A DNA stretch of 64,000 nucleotides from positions 479,534 to 543,533 of the forward strand of contig JAPFBL010000378.1 of NCBI GenBank assembly GCA_026182355.1. The letters run 5' to 3'. This DNA is from Hermatobates lingyangjiaoensis (Eukaryota; Arthropoda; Insecta; Hemiptera; Hermatobatidae). Of the stretch, positions 1-10,671 are shown piece after piece (the first letter of the stretch is position 1; each line of letters opens with the position of its first letter). Both the position numbers and the translations under genes were made by a program. Under the pieces are notes generated by a model. The model did no database searches, was not told where the DNA came from, and was given only the letters and a program-made list of their open reading frames with translations.

Positions 1-133
1 TTCGTTTCAAACTAAATATTACCCAATTTTTAACTCGCAGACTAAAAAACCATTGTAAGTACAGTACTTTGGATGTATTAGTGTTGTTCATTTTAAAATT
101 ATTTATTATTAATATTATGCTTTTTTATTTCAG

Positions 134-157
134 ATGTGAAAACCTAAATCAAGTAGC
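134..157 (+). CDS. ESCO-type acetyltransferase, small upstream exon (partial gene)
   Basis: This is a 24-base candidate exon between a TTTCAG acceptor and a perfect GTAAGT donor. It reads through as A|TGT GAA AAC CTA AAT CAA GTA GC. Its last two bases join the first base of the next exon (1477) to make an Ala codon, and the frame stays open into the zinc-finger exon. Support is therefore splice signals plus phase; the peptide itself is too short to match to a family. Earlier exons, including the variable N-terminal region of ESCO proteins, must lie upstream of the window. Confidence 0.5.
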
Positions 158-451
158 GTAAGTATTGTTTTAATGTGACCTTTGTTTTAATAAACTTATC
201 TATAGTATATTATAGTATAGTATACTATATAGTACTATAAACTTCTCCATATTATAACTCGTCTATACTGAAACATACTATAGTATTCTATACTATCTTT
301 AATAGTCATTGCATGGAACACTAGGTACTCAATATACATGAATAATAAGTGTTTTAGTGTAATTTAGGAATGTTACCAAAGTAAGGAATGCTACTAAAAT
401 TTACAAATATATATATATATATATATGTTGGATCGTATTTTCATCAAAAAA

Positions 452-485
<34 letters not shown>

Positions 486-517
486 AGATCAAACCACAAT
501 ATGAAATAGGAAAACAA

Positions 518-560
518 GACTAAGACCTTTCAACCGTAACAAGCGGTCTTCGTCAGAATC
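518..560 (-). ncRNA. Hammerhead-like motif (family 1)
   Basis: Minus strand: GATT|CTGACGA, a spacer base, a stem II (GACCG with CGGTT), GAAA, then the helix III word. In this copy helix III reads AGGTCT rather than the palindromic AGATCT of other copies, so it looks decayed. It lies in the 3' UTR of the PLE fragment at 717-1105. Confidence 0.5.
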
Positions 561-716
561 CAAAACCCACTGAAACACTAGATGCAGAAAACATCTGGTG
601 AGTGGTTGAGAAGAGTGGTATTTTAAAAGGGTGAAAGCACAGGAAAGGACTAATGTCCAGAAAGGGATGTTTGGGGAAACAAAGGAGTACAATAAGAAAG
701 AGTAAAAAACTATCCG

Positions 717-1105
717 CTAACTGTCAACCCTCTTTGAAGAGGCTATTGCCCTCGTGACGAAAGTATCAAGTTTGAAGAGACCGTTACTAATGTTTATAAT
801 ATATGATCTATTAAATTTAATTAGAGACGATTCAGTAATATTTCTTAACAACATTGATTTTTCATAGGTAATAAATTTAGCTCCTGTCCAATCAATATGA
901 TGATTTTCATTTTTTATATGCAAGAATAAGGCACTACTTTTTTCCTGTCTACTTACGTTGTATTGGTGTTGTTTTACCATACACGTGTCTTTAATGATTT
1001 ACCAGTTTGACCAATATAAATTTTATGTCAATTTTTGCACGGAATTTTATAAATACCACCACCGGACTCCAATTCGCTGGGAGAGTTTTTAAATAAATCA
1101 TATTT
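717..1105 (-). pseudogene. PLE GIY-YIG nuclease C-terminal fragment
   Basis: On the minus strand this reads GGIYKIPCKN, a stop, KIYIGQTGKSLKTRV, then a frame slip and KQHQYNVSRQEKSSALFLHI and a C-terminal ESSLIKFN block. The GIY and YIG strands, the Arg of KTRV and the late Glu are all recognisable. It is broken by a TGA and a one-base shift. Its 3' UTR (518-640) is the 'gatttcacat' foldback family, tying that family to a GIY-YIG PLE. A near-identical piece lies at 61510-61800. Confidence 0.8.
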
Positions 1106-1476
1106 ATTTATAGAATTCCTAATAAAATTGAATTCATTAGTGCCGACAATCAAATTGACAGTAGCCAACTCACAGACAAATAGTTATTTATTTTTTTGTT
1201 AGCAAACTGTATGGGCTGCGTGGTTAGTTTTTAGTTTTTGACAGCCAACCAGAAGTCCTTTTTTCTCCTGATGACAACGAAGTTAAAATATTAAAGTGAG
1301 TTATGTTTCTATGTGTTCTTTTCTTCTAATCGTTTAATATATATTATATATATATATATATATAGTTTTCTCTTTCCTGTGTGAACTCTATATATATATA
1401 TTGTTTTATGTTTAATTGATATTTCATTTGCAAATTGGTGTCCATTTAATTTTTTATTTTTTTATTTTTTTTTTAG

Positions 1477-1675
1477 TAGTAATTATTCAGATAAGAAGAA
1501 GAAGAATAAAATATTTTTGGGCAAAGGAGAAGATCAATACCAGATTGATAGTGGCCAGAAGAATTTAGCTGAAGTTTATTGTAGCGAATGTAACTTGTTT
1601 TATACCCATGGTTGCCCTGAAGATGAAATTATCCATAAGAAACATCATTCTTCAAATCCTTTATTTACTTATATC
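1477..1675 (+). CDS. ESCO1/ESCO2-like: ESCO-type acetyltransferase, zinc-finger exon
   Basis: This exon codes for the C2H2 finger that precedes the acetyltransferase domain in Eco1/ESCO proteins, which acetylate the cohesin subunit SMC3 to establish sister-chromatid cohesion. Seen here are a Lys-rich stretch, the QYQIDSGQK motif, a Cys-X2-Cys pair (CSEC), the family-typical PEDE, and then the HKKHH histidines. It begins after a T-rich acceptor ending TTTTAG at 1476 and ends with TATATC before a GTAAGT donor. The last codon is complete (phase 0), so it joins the GWKNERVV exon directly. The reading frame continues past the donor for a few codons, but those belong to the intron. Confidence 0.88.
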
Positions 1676-1879
1676 GTAAGTAAGAAGTTAAAGATTTATT
1701 AACCATCATATATGTAATGCTAGAGAGCAGCACGTATATAAATGTAGTATCAACGTCCAAACAACAGTAAGAACTCAGAAAAAAAAAACTAAGATTTTCA
1801 AGCGTATTATTATTATTTGAGGGTGACTATAGCACTGCGTCTTAAAAAAACTATTGTACTTCCCCTCTTCTGTACTAAA

Positions 1880-2160
1880 GTACCCCAGCAGTTTGGTTCA
1901 ACGCCTTCAAGAAGCTCAGCACTTTTGCTGGTTCCAGCTGTAAAGTTTTTCTATGGTTTTGTTGAGTGTCCCGAAGCACCTACCTCTGTGCACCAATGTG
2001 TCCTTACAGTCAGTCAGCAGGTGCAATGGTGTTTCTTCCTCTTCTTTGCAGGATCTGCATAAACCAACATTGATAATTCCAATTCAGGCTCCCTTCGTTT
2101 CGGGAGAAAGTAACTTCCTTTCTCCTTTTTTGGGTTCTCAGGTTGGCTTCCACTAGTTAG
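1880..2160 (-). pseudogene. LINE-like retrotransposon C-terminal fragment
   Basis: The minus-strand frame contains GLCRSCKEEEETPLHLLTDC followed by RGRCFGTL. This Cys-X2-Cys...His-X4-Cys finger in an acidic context is typical of the C-terminal end of LINE reverse transcriptases. The frame stops shortly after. No recognisable reverse transcriptase core remains upstream (2160-2400), so this is a small relic in ESCO intron 2. Confidence 0.5.
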
Positions 2161-2399
2161 CGCTTTTGGACCTCTGTGCTTCCGGAGGATGGTCTCCGGA
2201 CTTCCTTCTCCTTAGTATCATAGTGGAGAAAATCCCTGAAGCTGTTACGGGTGGTATTTTGTCTGCTCCGGCAGAGCACCGCATACCAGAGTTTTCTTTT
2301 TTCTTTTTTAAATTCTTTTTGAAACATGCTCCACACAAGGTATTACGTGTTGTACTATTTTTTACAATAATATATATATTTTGCATACCAGAGTAAGGC

Positions 2400-2699
2400 T
2401 ATTTACTCAAGGGGGTCGCCTGGAACCCTTGAGGCTCCGTACGAAATACAGTAACCCCTGTATCATCCATCCTTCCGTACGGATCGCATACCATCTTAGA
2501 TTGGGACTGGAATAAGAGAAGAGGATTTGGGAAGTTGAAAGGGTTGTGAAACGAAGGTTGTCAGGCCCAGCCCCTGGCCACCATCTCCTCCTCCTCTTTC
2601 ATTTGTCCCTGCATATAGCTGAATAACGGTAATTTCACGAAGGCCTAAAGTCGGAGTTGAGTGCTAGAGGCAATTAGAGACGCATAATCACTCCATTAC
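2400..2699. other. Intronic DNA with no recognised feature
   Basis: This GC-richer stretch has no long open frame, no splice-flanked exon consistent with ESCO, and no terminal repeats that I can see. Confidence 0.4.
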
Positions 2700-2865
2700 T
2701 ACGTTATTCAACCGTAACAACCGGTCTTCGTCAAATTCAAATATCAATGAAGATTGACTCTGACGAACACCGCTTGTTTCGATTGAATGATCTTTGTCTT
2801 TTTTCTGATTTCTTAATTTGGTTTAGAAGTTGATTTTTCACGTGTTTATTGTCAAATCTTGTTAT
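2700..2865. repeat. Decayed family-1 PLE terminal foldback
   Basis: Two inverted, diverged copies of the family-1 terminus (left arm AACCGTAACAACCGGTCTTC, right arm GACTCTGACGAACACCGC) are followed by the CACGTGTTTATTG tail. There is no (TA)n at its right end, so the copy is old. Confidence 0.6.
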
Positions 2866-3356
2866 AACTGTAATATATCCAACGAAATGTTCCAAATTAG
2901 AAATCTCGAGTGGTATACACTCATTTTTACTGTGTCATAATAAACAGTAATCATAGAATTAGATAGGTAACAATAGCTTGGTTACTTTAGGTTGCAGTGG
3001 CAGGTTCTACAAGAGAACACAAACATATACGAGGTGTGAAAAAAGAATAAGGACACTTTTGGAATTTCGCGAGTTCTATATATTCAAATTTAAAAAAAGA
3101 ACTTTGTTGTTTTGTTGGTACACTTGTCACGGTCATATGTTCACAGTTTTTACTATAACAGCATGTGTTGTTTTTATTTGAGAGGCATTAAGGCTAGACT
3201 CGTGTTTGGCGTGCTCGGCGATTTTTTGATGTTTGAAAACAAATTACGTGTGGAATAGCTAAAAACCAATTATAAATAATTTTTTTGCTCTAGTTGACTC
3301 ACGTTACTCCACTATACGAGTTAAGTGCTCAAAAATATTTCAAAAGTTTTTGAGCA

Positions 3357-3990
3357 CTTTGAATGTTTCCAGACATTCAAACATGACTAACGTCTTCACC
3401 ACCAGTATGCCAAGTCAGTGAGTCTATTTCTAAAAGTCACTCAAATATAGGGACACTGATCAAAAGGCAAGGTCAGTTTTTAAATTTCGCGCGCTCTGCT
3501 CACGCTTAATTTAAATTTTTTTTATTGTGTTGGTACACTTGTTACGATCATATATTCAGTTTTGGCTATGTGGTATTTAAAAAGCTCCTTAATAGTCCGA
3601 ACCATTTTTCAAAAATTGAAATTTTTCAATTAAATACGTATTTAAAAGGTATGCAAAAATACATACGAAAACAAACAGAACGAAATAATCTTTTAAAATA
3701 TATTGGGACAAAAATGAAAAGGGAACTCTCTGGTACTTGTATTGAAAGCCACAAATAATCCTTCAAAGAGTTGCAGGTTGACCAACCAACTGATCATATG
3801 ATCGTAACGAGTGTACTAACACAACAACAAAAAATTTAAATTACGTGTGTGCAGAGTGCGCGAAATTTAAAAAAGTATCTTTACCTTTTGATCAATGTCC
3901 CTATATTTGAGTGACTTTTAGAAATCGACTAACTGATCTGGCATACTGGTGGTGAAGACGTTAGTCATGTTGAATGTCTGGAACATTCAA
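3357..3990. repeat. Long inverted repeat, degraded transposon-like
   Basis: Arms of roughly 200 bases (about 3357-3570 and 3790-3990) are inverted, diverged copies sharing 'gtcttcaccaccagtatgcc', 'tatagggacactgatcaaaag' and 'gcgaaattt' blocks. The 220-base centre holds no recognisable gene. A related single arm at 3030-3180 shows that the same unit also exists alone. Family not assigned. Confidence 0.5.
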
Positions 3991-4067
3991 CTCACCTTAT
4001 ATCATTATGCACATGACTTTCATTTATAATGCTGATCATAGAATATACGTCATAATGTATTTATTTC

Positions 4068-4500
4068 AGAATGAATTGTAATGCTGCCTAATTACGATGA
4101 CTTTGATTTGTATAGCTGTAGTTTAATTACATCAATTGGATATGCCCAATTATCTATTTGATACAGCTCATTAGTAGTTCCTTGTTGAAATATTTACAAA
4201 TACACAATAATTTAGAAATTTAAATATTTATATACCTATATTTGGGGTAAGGTGTTAGTGTGTCTCATTGGGGGACGGTTTTCCGGGGTTTTACTAGAAA
4301 AAAGGTAATTTTTTAAAAGAAAGAAGTAAAGGTATGTAGATGAAATAGTTTATTTAACTCGTCATAGTCTATTAAATGTTAATTAGTGCTGTCATAGTGA
4401 CGTAATCATTTCAGAATGAATTGAAATGCTCTCTAATTATGATGACTTTGATTTATAGTTTAATTACAGCATATCAATTTGATACGCTCATTAGTAGATA
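4068..4500 (+). repeat. Two-copy direct repeat in ESCO intron
   Basis: A segment of about 100 bases beginning 'tttcagaatgaattg' occurs at 4066 and again at about 4409, with matching 'gatgactttgattt', 'agtttaattaca' and 'ctcattagtag' blocks. The two copies sit in the same orientation about 345 bases apart. Confidence 0.6.
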
Positions 4501-4645
4501 CCAATTAAGGCTTACAAACATATATTGTACAAGAAGACATTTTCTTTTGCATAATAGTATAGATATCAAACGTAAGGTTGTCCGCCGATGGACCTTTCCA
4601 AGTATAATTTAATATTGAATAATAAACTTTGTTTGTTGTGTTTAG

Positions 4646-4813
4646 GGTTGGAAAAACGAAAGAGTTGTCGGTCTACAAGAGAATGACAAGATAATCTCTG
4701 TGATGAAGAACGACAGTAAGAGCTGGTGGAGAAAGGTCAAGAATATCGTGTCATACATAGACGAAGAGCTTGGGTTTCCGAGTATACCTTTAGACGAACT
4801 GCGAGACCCTCAG
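4646..4813 (+). CDS. ESCO1/ESCO2-like: ESCO-type acetyltransferase, first part of catalytic domain
   Basis: The exon is exactly 56 codons, phase 0 at both ends, between GTGTTTAG and CAG|GTATTC. The product starts GWKNERVV, the block that follows the zinc finger in ESCO proteins. It ends with an acidic segment reading VSYIDEELGFPS, matching the family's V..ELGF block at the start of the GNAT-type fold. No stop interrupts it. The next intron (4814-12697) is about 7.9 kb of PLE fragments and AT-rich DNA. Confidence 0.88.
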
Positions 4814-4919
4814 GTATTCTAAACCAACATCATCAATTCTTATCATTTAATTCGTTCTACTTTATTATTAATTGTTGGACACCCATCACTTCGCCGACGG
4901 ATATAATAATTTTTTGATT

Positions 4920-4950
<31 letters not shown>

Positions 4951-5001
4951 TAATTAAAGTTACAGCTAGAGAACACAAGAAAAAGGACGAACACTCACGA
5001 A

Positions 5002-5037
5002 TCTCGATAATTTCGGCGTCTTGCCGTCTTCAGGAGA
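5002..5037 (-). ncRNA. Hammerhead-like motif (family 7)
   Basis: Minus strand: CTCTC|CTGAAGA, spacer C, stem II GGC/GCC, GAAA, then ATTATC and GAGA. Helix I pairs TCTC with GAGA. Helix III is imperfect in this family. An almost identical copy lies at 16941-16976. Confidence 0.5.
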
Positions 5038-5102
5038 GTAGAAAGAAAGAAAATAAAAGGAGAAAGAATGAAGGAACGGAGACGTAAATGCGTCCACTGG
5101 CC

Positions 5103-5142
<40 letters not shown>

Positions 5143-5200
5143 GTACATATATATATATATATTAAATTTATTATTTATTTATTTTTTTATTATATTTGAG

Positions 5201-5875
5201 GCGCTATTTTTGAAAGTGGAATAAGTCCATTCCTAATAGTTATAATTAAAACAACTTTCTTATTGCAATTATTATTGATTATTTTGACTGCACTGCGCAC
5301 TGTATTTACCATGAATACTTCACTAAACTAGTAGTAAAAGACAAATAATTTCAAAAACATAAGTTTTTGTTTTTTGTTATATTAACGAAGTTATTTACAT
5401 TATACACTTGTTTATTCATATCGCTTTTTTAATATAACTAATATTAACTCTTAATGAATTTGATTACTCGAGTATTTAAATGGCTTCATTATTACTTTTT
5501 GCATGAAAAATCCATTTTAGTCCAGCTAATGTTCTATAAAGACATAGACTTAAATTTATTCTAGTTTATATTTTTTGTAATACGTTATTTTTTTAAAATG
5601 GTATAAGTATATTGTGAGCTAACGAAATCTTGTATAAAAAAACTTGTTTAAAAAAAAAATTATTATTATTTCATAATAAAATCAAAAAGGTATATATAGA
5701 TTAACGTTTGCCAATATTTTTAAATTAACTCAAATGAAAGCCCTTAATTTTCTAAAAAAATAATACATACATAAATAAAAATACATACATACATAAAATC
5801 AAATAAAAAATAAAAATAAATAAATAAATACATAAAAAAATTGGACTTATACCACTTTCAAAAATAACAGCTCAC
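5201..5875. mobile_element. Possible AT-rich MITE with about 25-bp terminal inverted repeats
   Basis: 'atttttgaaagtggaataag' near 5208 is matched by its reverse complement near 5845-5870 with one or two differences, enclosing about 650 bases of very AT-rich DNA without an open frame. No clear target duplication is seen. Confidence 0.4.
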
Positions 5876-6240
5876 TTTTGATTTTATTTATTTTCCAGTA
5901 TTTATTTGCTTATTCTTTCCTCTTTCGTGTTTCCTCGTTTTTACTATGAGTTTGTTCTATCATATTTTAATTTCCTACACACTTATTCTTAATTAGTTTC
6001 CTATTTATATCTTTGTATATATAGTCTCTACGTTTTATTTACTATTACAGCTGTATTTTAGTGAATTGCATTTATTTATTTTTTCATTCCTTTATTATTA
6101 TTTATGATTAATTCATTTTGTTTTTTTTATAGCTTATGATTATTTTTATTTCATTTATATATTTTTTCCTACATTTTATTTTATCTTTATTTCCTTTTTC
6201 TATTATATTTTCTTTTGTTTGTTTGTTTTTCTTTTATATA
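5876..6240. other. AT-rich intronic DNA with no recognised feature
   Basis: Mostly T-rich low-complexity DNA; I see no exon, repeat boundary or open frame here. Confidence 0.4.
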
Positions 6241-6518
6241 TATATAAACTAGAATTTAAAAAAGAACACATAGAAAGGAAACCACTGAACTCACTACTAT
6301 ATTTCGATGTCCTCGTCTTCAGGAAAAGAAGTGAATCGCTCCAAAGGCTGATAACGACTGACTTGGCGTTCGAACTGAAGCACTCAAACAGTGTAGCCAA
6401 CTTTCGGAGGAAAGGTAGACAGGGAAGATAAAGAGATAAAAGCCAAATAAAAATTAAAAAATGAAAACATTTAACTAAAATAAAATTAAAAGCTGATAAG
6501 AACTTAAAAAAAAAAAAA

Positions 6519-7260
6519 TCAACGATTGAGGTTAAGCCCAGGAGCCGATCTACCGCCCAGAAGACTAATAAGTGCTTCTTCTGAAGCTCTCAGAGTAACT
6601 TTCGAATTAGTCTGATCAATCTGCCTCAGGACCTGTACACGGAAACAGTCATTAAAACTGAGTCCGTGAGAACTGGCATGAGTAGCAACGGGAAGGTCAC
6701 TGCGTTTGCCAACGGATGACCTGTGATTATTCATACGCAGGCTTAGCTTGGTGGAAGCCAAACCCACATAAAAAGAATCACACTGGGTGCAATCCAAACG
6801 GTAAACGCAGTTACCAGAGGTACAGGAGGTCTTGTGAGAGATAGGGTAGGTGCGTTTACTATGGACAGAGGTAAAGGAAGGAACAGGATTGATGATAGGA
6901 CAAGTAAGACATCCACGACGTCCACATTGAACCATACCACCAGCAGTTTTTGGAGGCTTAGGAGAAGGATGTGAGAGAAGATAGATTGAAGATTAGCAGG
7001 TTTGCGATAGGAAATGGAAGGTGGCTCACTAAAGACTGAAGAAGTACAGGAGGAAGAAGAAAGTATAGGAAAAACTCCCTGACAACTGCACCCAGCCTAT
7101 GAGCACCAGGAAAATAAGTGGTGATGAGGAAATTCGCAGTCACTGCGATCCCTCCTAGGACCTGAATTATGATGAACGTCTGCAGGGACTATACGGTTGT
7201 TAATGAAATTAGAAGGATATCCTCGGTCAGAAAATTTCTGTTACAAACTTTCGTACTGCT
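6519..7260 (-). pseudogene. PLE fragment: Cys-rich linker and GIY-YIG nuclease
   Basis: The minus-strand frame at 6935-6519 reads CGRRGCLTCPIIN, then CTSGNCVYRLDCTQCDSFYV and GLASTKLSLRMNNH, ending SAPGLNLNR and stop. This is the zinc-binding linker (CxxxxCxxC plus paired Cys) followed by the VYRL...FYVG nuclease core. Upstream to 7260 the reverse transcriptase end is recognisable only in pieces, with frameshifts. Its 3' UTR leads to a family-10 hammerhead-like terminus (6290-6330) and a short (TA)n at 6238. Related to the copies at 14794 and 15983. Confidence 0.8.
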
Positions 7261-7549
7261 TATCTAAATTTCTGATTTATCTTCTCCTAATTCTAAAATT
7301 GAATTGAAGACTAGATTGCCCGAAAATTTGAGTTTGTATGTGTGTTTCTTTATTCTGTGTATGTTACTCTTCTTGAATTTTGAACTCGTGTATGTATATA
7401 TATATATGACTGGGATATTCTAACAGCCGCATACTTGGGCTCATATATACCTACAAAATACTCGATTTCTATTGCTCATATCTAAATTAATCATATATCT
7501 GTCCCCGGACAACTCATAGAGACCAATATATATATTATATCATTCACTT

Positions 7550-7593
7550 CTTCTCCTGAGGACGACCGCCATTACGGTCGAAATATTGAAAAG
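7550..7593 (+). ncRNA. Hammerhead-like motif (family 9)
   Basis: CTTCTC|CTGAGGA, spacer C, stem II GACCG/CGGTC, GAAA with ATAT then T, and GAAAAG. Helix I pairs five of six positions (CTTCTC with GAAAAG). GTGAGT follows immediately, and a terminal GTCC...GGACCGT box lies at 7648-7666 before (TA)n. Confidence 0.6.
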
Positions 7594-7724
7594 TGAGTCT
7601 TTGTTGTGTTTCAGTTTATGTGTCACTGCTTATTTTAATTGTTATTTGTCCTGCCGGACCGTTTTTCGTTTATTGGTGTTATATATATATATAAATATTC
7701 AAATATCCAAATATCGGACCACAT

Positions 7725-8045
7725 ATATAATCCTATTTTTCTTTCTTATCGAGGGTGGTTTTTGCCTAATCGCAACACTCAAATTAAACCGACGTTTCGT
7801 CTATATTTGTAGACTCTTCAGGGCTACATCAATTACAGAGTTTTGTTACTATAAAGACCAAGGTAATTATAGTCCACCTCAAACTCATGTAATATAATTA
7901 TGTTTCAGGATATAGAAATTAAACTGTATTGATGTATTCCTGAAGATGACTACAAATATAGACGAAACGTTCGGTTTAGAAGGTGTTGCATTATTGAAGC
8001 TAGACCAAACCTCGATAAGGAAAGAAAAATTAAGTGATATATATA
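7725..8045. repeat. Family-12 PLE-terminus foldback, copy 1
   Basis: Inverted arms contain 'acgtttcgtctatatttgta' (left) and its complement (right, 'ctacaaatatagacgaaacg'), each carrying a hammerhead-like core with helix III word ACGT. The outer ends read 'tatttttctttcttatcgag' and its complement. A second, nearly identical copy lies at 8615-8940, and an older one at 31990-32330. Confidence 0.7.
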
Positions 8046-8614
8046 TTTACTTATATGCAGATGAATGCAAATAAACACGTGATACAATCAATGAAAACAA
8101 ATCACAAGGAAAAAAAGAAAACAGATTAGAAAAAACTCTGAGGCCTTTCAATTTATGTCATCAGAGAGCAAACAAGGAACTAGAAGGTAACATCAAAGGT
8201 ATGTACAAGGAAGGTAACTCCTTTCGGGTTAACTTTCGCCTTGTAGCACCCTAGAGTTACCTTATGTCTTCCCACCTTAAATTCACGTCCCATCTCCTCA
8301 CTAAATTAAAGCCTCTCATTTTCATGATTTTCTGTTCGTATTTGAACTGATTTGAACCCTGTCATAAAGTAAATATAATCACTCCGCGCAAAATAACTCG
8401 AGAGGGAACGGGATCGAGGTGGCGGGACGTGACATGGAGGGCTCCATTTCAACTACTGCCCTGACGTTGGTAATTGACCGACTGAGGTCCCCCACCTCTC
8501 ATTCTATTCCCCCACCTCTCCTCTTTCGAGCGGTGTTGCCGGATTTGGCAAAAACCACTCCTACCGCCCTACAGACCAAAACGGAACTTATTTTCTGGAC
8601 GACCCTCGTATTTA

Positions 8615-8940
8615 ACACTATTTTTCTTTCTTATCGAGGTTTGGTCTAGCTTCAGTAATACAACAACTTTAAACCGACGTTTCGTCTATATTTGTAGACA
8701 TCTTCAGGGCTACATCAATACAGAGTTTTGTTACTATAACATGAAACCAAGGTAATTATGGTATGTATATTAATTAAATTATGTAATATAATTATGTTTC
8801 ATGATATAGAAATTAAACTGTATTGATGTATTCCTGAAGATGACTACAAATATAGACGAAACGTCGGCTTAAAGGTGTTGCATTATTGAAGCTAGACCAA
8901 ACCTCGATAAGAAAGAAAAATAGTGATATATATATTTACT
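8615..8940. repeat. Family-12 PLE-terminus foldback, copy 2
   Basis: Same architecture as 7725-8045. The left-arm motif (8674-8709, minus) reads GCC|CTGAAGA, stem II GTCTA/TAGAC, GAAACGTC, GG. Both copies are followed by the same family-11 arm, so the two blocks look like a larger segmental duplication. Confidence 0.7.
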
Positions 8941-9266
8941 TATATGCAGATGAATCACAATAAACACGTGATACAATCAATGAAAACAAACCACAAGGAA
9001 AAAAAAGAAAACAGATAGAAAAAATGCTCTGAGGCCTTTCAATTTATGTCATCAGAGAGCAAACAAGGTAAGAACTAGAAGGTAACATCAAAGGTATGTA
9101 CAAGGAAGGTAACTCCTTGTACATGCGGTTACCTTCCTTGTACACACCTTTGATGTTACCTTCTAGTTCTTACCTTGTTTGCTCTCTGATGACATAAATT
9201 GAAAGGCCTCAGAGCATTTTTTCTATCTGTTTTCTTTTTTTTCCTTGTGGTTTGTTTTCATATTTA

Positions 9267-9270
<4 letters not shown>
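8941..9270. repeat. Family-11 PLE-terminus foldback
   Basis: Inverted arms contain 'gaggcctttcaatttatgtc' and its complement, meeting near 9120. They equal the 3' end of the full PLE pair at 36661-42066, so this is a terminus-only derivative of that family. It ends in a (TA)n tract at about 9268. Confidence 0.75.
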
Positions 9271-9300
<30 letters not shown>

Positions 9301-9524
9301 TCGTTACGATGGTGACCAATAGGAGAGTAGAGTTTGTAGATCAATGAGTGCGGTTCTTAGAAAGACCCAGTAACCCGCTGCCAAGCGAAGTCGCCGTTAT
9401 TCCGTCAATGGGTATGGAGGTTGCACAGTCCCTCTGTGATATAAGAATATTGGCAGAAAACATTAGCCTCCCTTTGCACTATCGGAACGAATCATAGATC
9501 CTTTCCGCGGACAACTCATAGAGA

Positions 9525-9571
<47 letters not shown>

Positions 9572-9575
<4 letters not shown>

Positions 9576-9830
9576 GAAAAAAGACAACAAATAGAAGAAG
9601 CGAGAAAACTTACTGGGTCGATATTTCGAACTGAAGTTCGTCGTCAGGGAGAAGAAGGGAGAATGACTCATTCTCTGCCAGCGCGAGTGGACGCACGTGC
9701 CTCTTCCTCTTCCCTTCTTCTCCCTGACGACGAACTTCAGTTCGAAATATCGACCCAGTAAGTTTTCTCGCTTCTTCTATTTGTTGTCTTTTTTCACTTA
9801 TATATCCGTCCTTTTTGGACCGTTTTAATA
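9572..9830. repeat. Family-4 PLE-terminus foldback between (TA)n tracts
   Basis: Near-perfect arms (outer 'aaaaaagacaacaaatagaag') flank a centre at about 9680. Each arm has the core CTGACGA, spacer C, stem II GAAC/GTTC, GAAATATC. The right arm continues to GTAAGT (9757) and the box GTCC...GGACCGTTTT (9808-9826), then (TA)n. (TA)n also abuts the left end. Confidence 0.75.
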
Positions 9831-9835
9831 TTTTG

Positions 9836-9904
<69 letters not shown>

Positions 9905-9909
<5 letters not shown>

Positions 9910-10177
9910 TTCGAGATTAACAAAGAGCAAACCACAAAGTAGGGAAACACACTTACAGACTCAAATTTTCGGGTAATCCGTCTTCAGGAGAAAAGAGAAT
10001 GGGAGACCAAGCACGTTGTAGACGCAACGGCCAGTAACCAACCCGGCCCCTCCTATTCTCTTTTCTCCTGAAGACGGATTACCCGAAAATTTGAGTCTGT
10101 AAGTGTATTTCCCTACTTTGTGGTTTGCTGTTTGTTAATCTCGAACTCGTATTGTGTCCAGTTTGGATCGTATTTCG
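9905..10177. repeat. Family-2 PLE-terminus foldback between (TA)n tracts
   Basis: Arms (outer 'gttcgagattaacaaagagc') contain the hammerhead-like core at 9960-9990 (minus) and 10065-10095 (plus): CTC|CTGAAGA, stem, GAAAATTT, GAG. GTAAGT follows, and the box GTCCAGTTTGGATCGT lies at 10156. Other copies: 20092-20240, 29675-29962 and a partial copy at 45040-45180. Confidence 0.75.
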
Positions 10178-10214
10178 TTTTATCAGTGAATTATATATAT
10201 ATATATATATATAT

Positions 10215-10353
10215 AATAAAATAAAAAACGAAGGAAACACACAGAAAGACACAGACATAACTCACATCGATATCGATGTGAGTTATGTCTGTGTCTTTCT
10301 GTGTGTTTCCTTCGTTTTTTATTTTATTGTAAAAAAGTCCGCTGGACCGTTTC
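10215..10353. repeat. Family-3 mini foldback
   Basis: A very short hairpin: 'cacatcgatatcgatgtg' at its centre shows that both arms have lost the ribozyme core and meet at the helix I/III segment. Outer ends are 'aaaacgaaggaaacacacag' and its complement. The box GTCCGCTGGACCGT is at 10337-10350, then (TA)n. Confidence 0.75.
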
Positions 10354-10360
10354 TTTTAAT

Positions 10361-10404
<44 letters not shown>

Positions 10405-10405
<1 letters not shown>

Positions 10406-10613
10406 ATTTCACATAAACACGTGAAACAACAATCAATGATCAAACCACAATAAGAAATGGGAAAACAAGACTAAGATCTTTCAACCGTAACAAGCGGTCT
10501 TCGTCAGAGTCAAAAACCCAACTGCCCATAAGTTGGGTTTTTGACTCTGACGAAGACCGCTTGTTACGGTTGAAAGATCTTAGTCTTGTTTTCCCATTTC
10601 TTATTGTGGTTTG

Positions 10614-10614
<1 letters not shown>
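10405..10614. repeat. Family-1 PLE-terminus foldback between (TA)n tracts
   Basis: Near-perfect inverted arms of about 100 bases with a short centre near 10525. It is the most repeated foldback in the window; other copies are at 12322-12575, 30015-30275, 33066-33197, 48810-49013, 53512-53720, 55765-55975 and 61892-62107. The tail 'tttcacgtgtttatgtgaaa' contains its own small hairpin, CACATAAACACGTG. Confidence 0.8.
10543..10585 (+). ncRNA. Hammerhead-like motif (family 1)
   Basis: GACT|CTGACGA, spacer A, stem II GACCG/CGGTT, GAA, then the self-complementary AGATCT, T, and AGTC. Helix I is GACT with AGTC (T-A at the base next to the core, where most other families have C-G). Helix III can form only between two RNA copies, or needs a very tight loop. 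Confidence 0.65.
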
Positions 10615-10653
<39 letters not shown>

Positions 10654-10671
10654 TGTATTTATAAAGCGTAT

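Noticed and set aside
717..980. A separate intact small gene
   Set aside because: The same frame continues upstream, through a stop and a frameshift, into GIY-YIG sequence, so it is only a PLE pseudogene end.
2153..2396. Overlapping frames on both strands
   Set aside because: No recognised domain, and neither is flanked by splice sites in ESCO phase; possibly upstream LINE debris.
10125..10403. Open frames containing YIYIYIYI stretches (also near 43085, 45546, 49027, 29213 and 36371)
   Set aside because: They are produced by reading through (TA)n, which has no stop in some frames. They join unrelated PLE-terminus DNA and have no family support.
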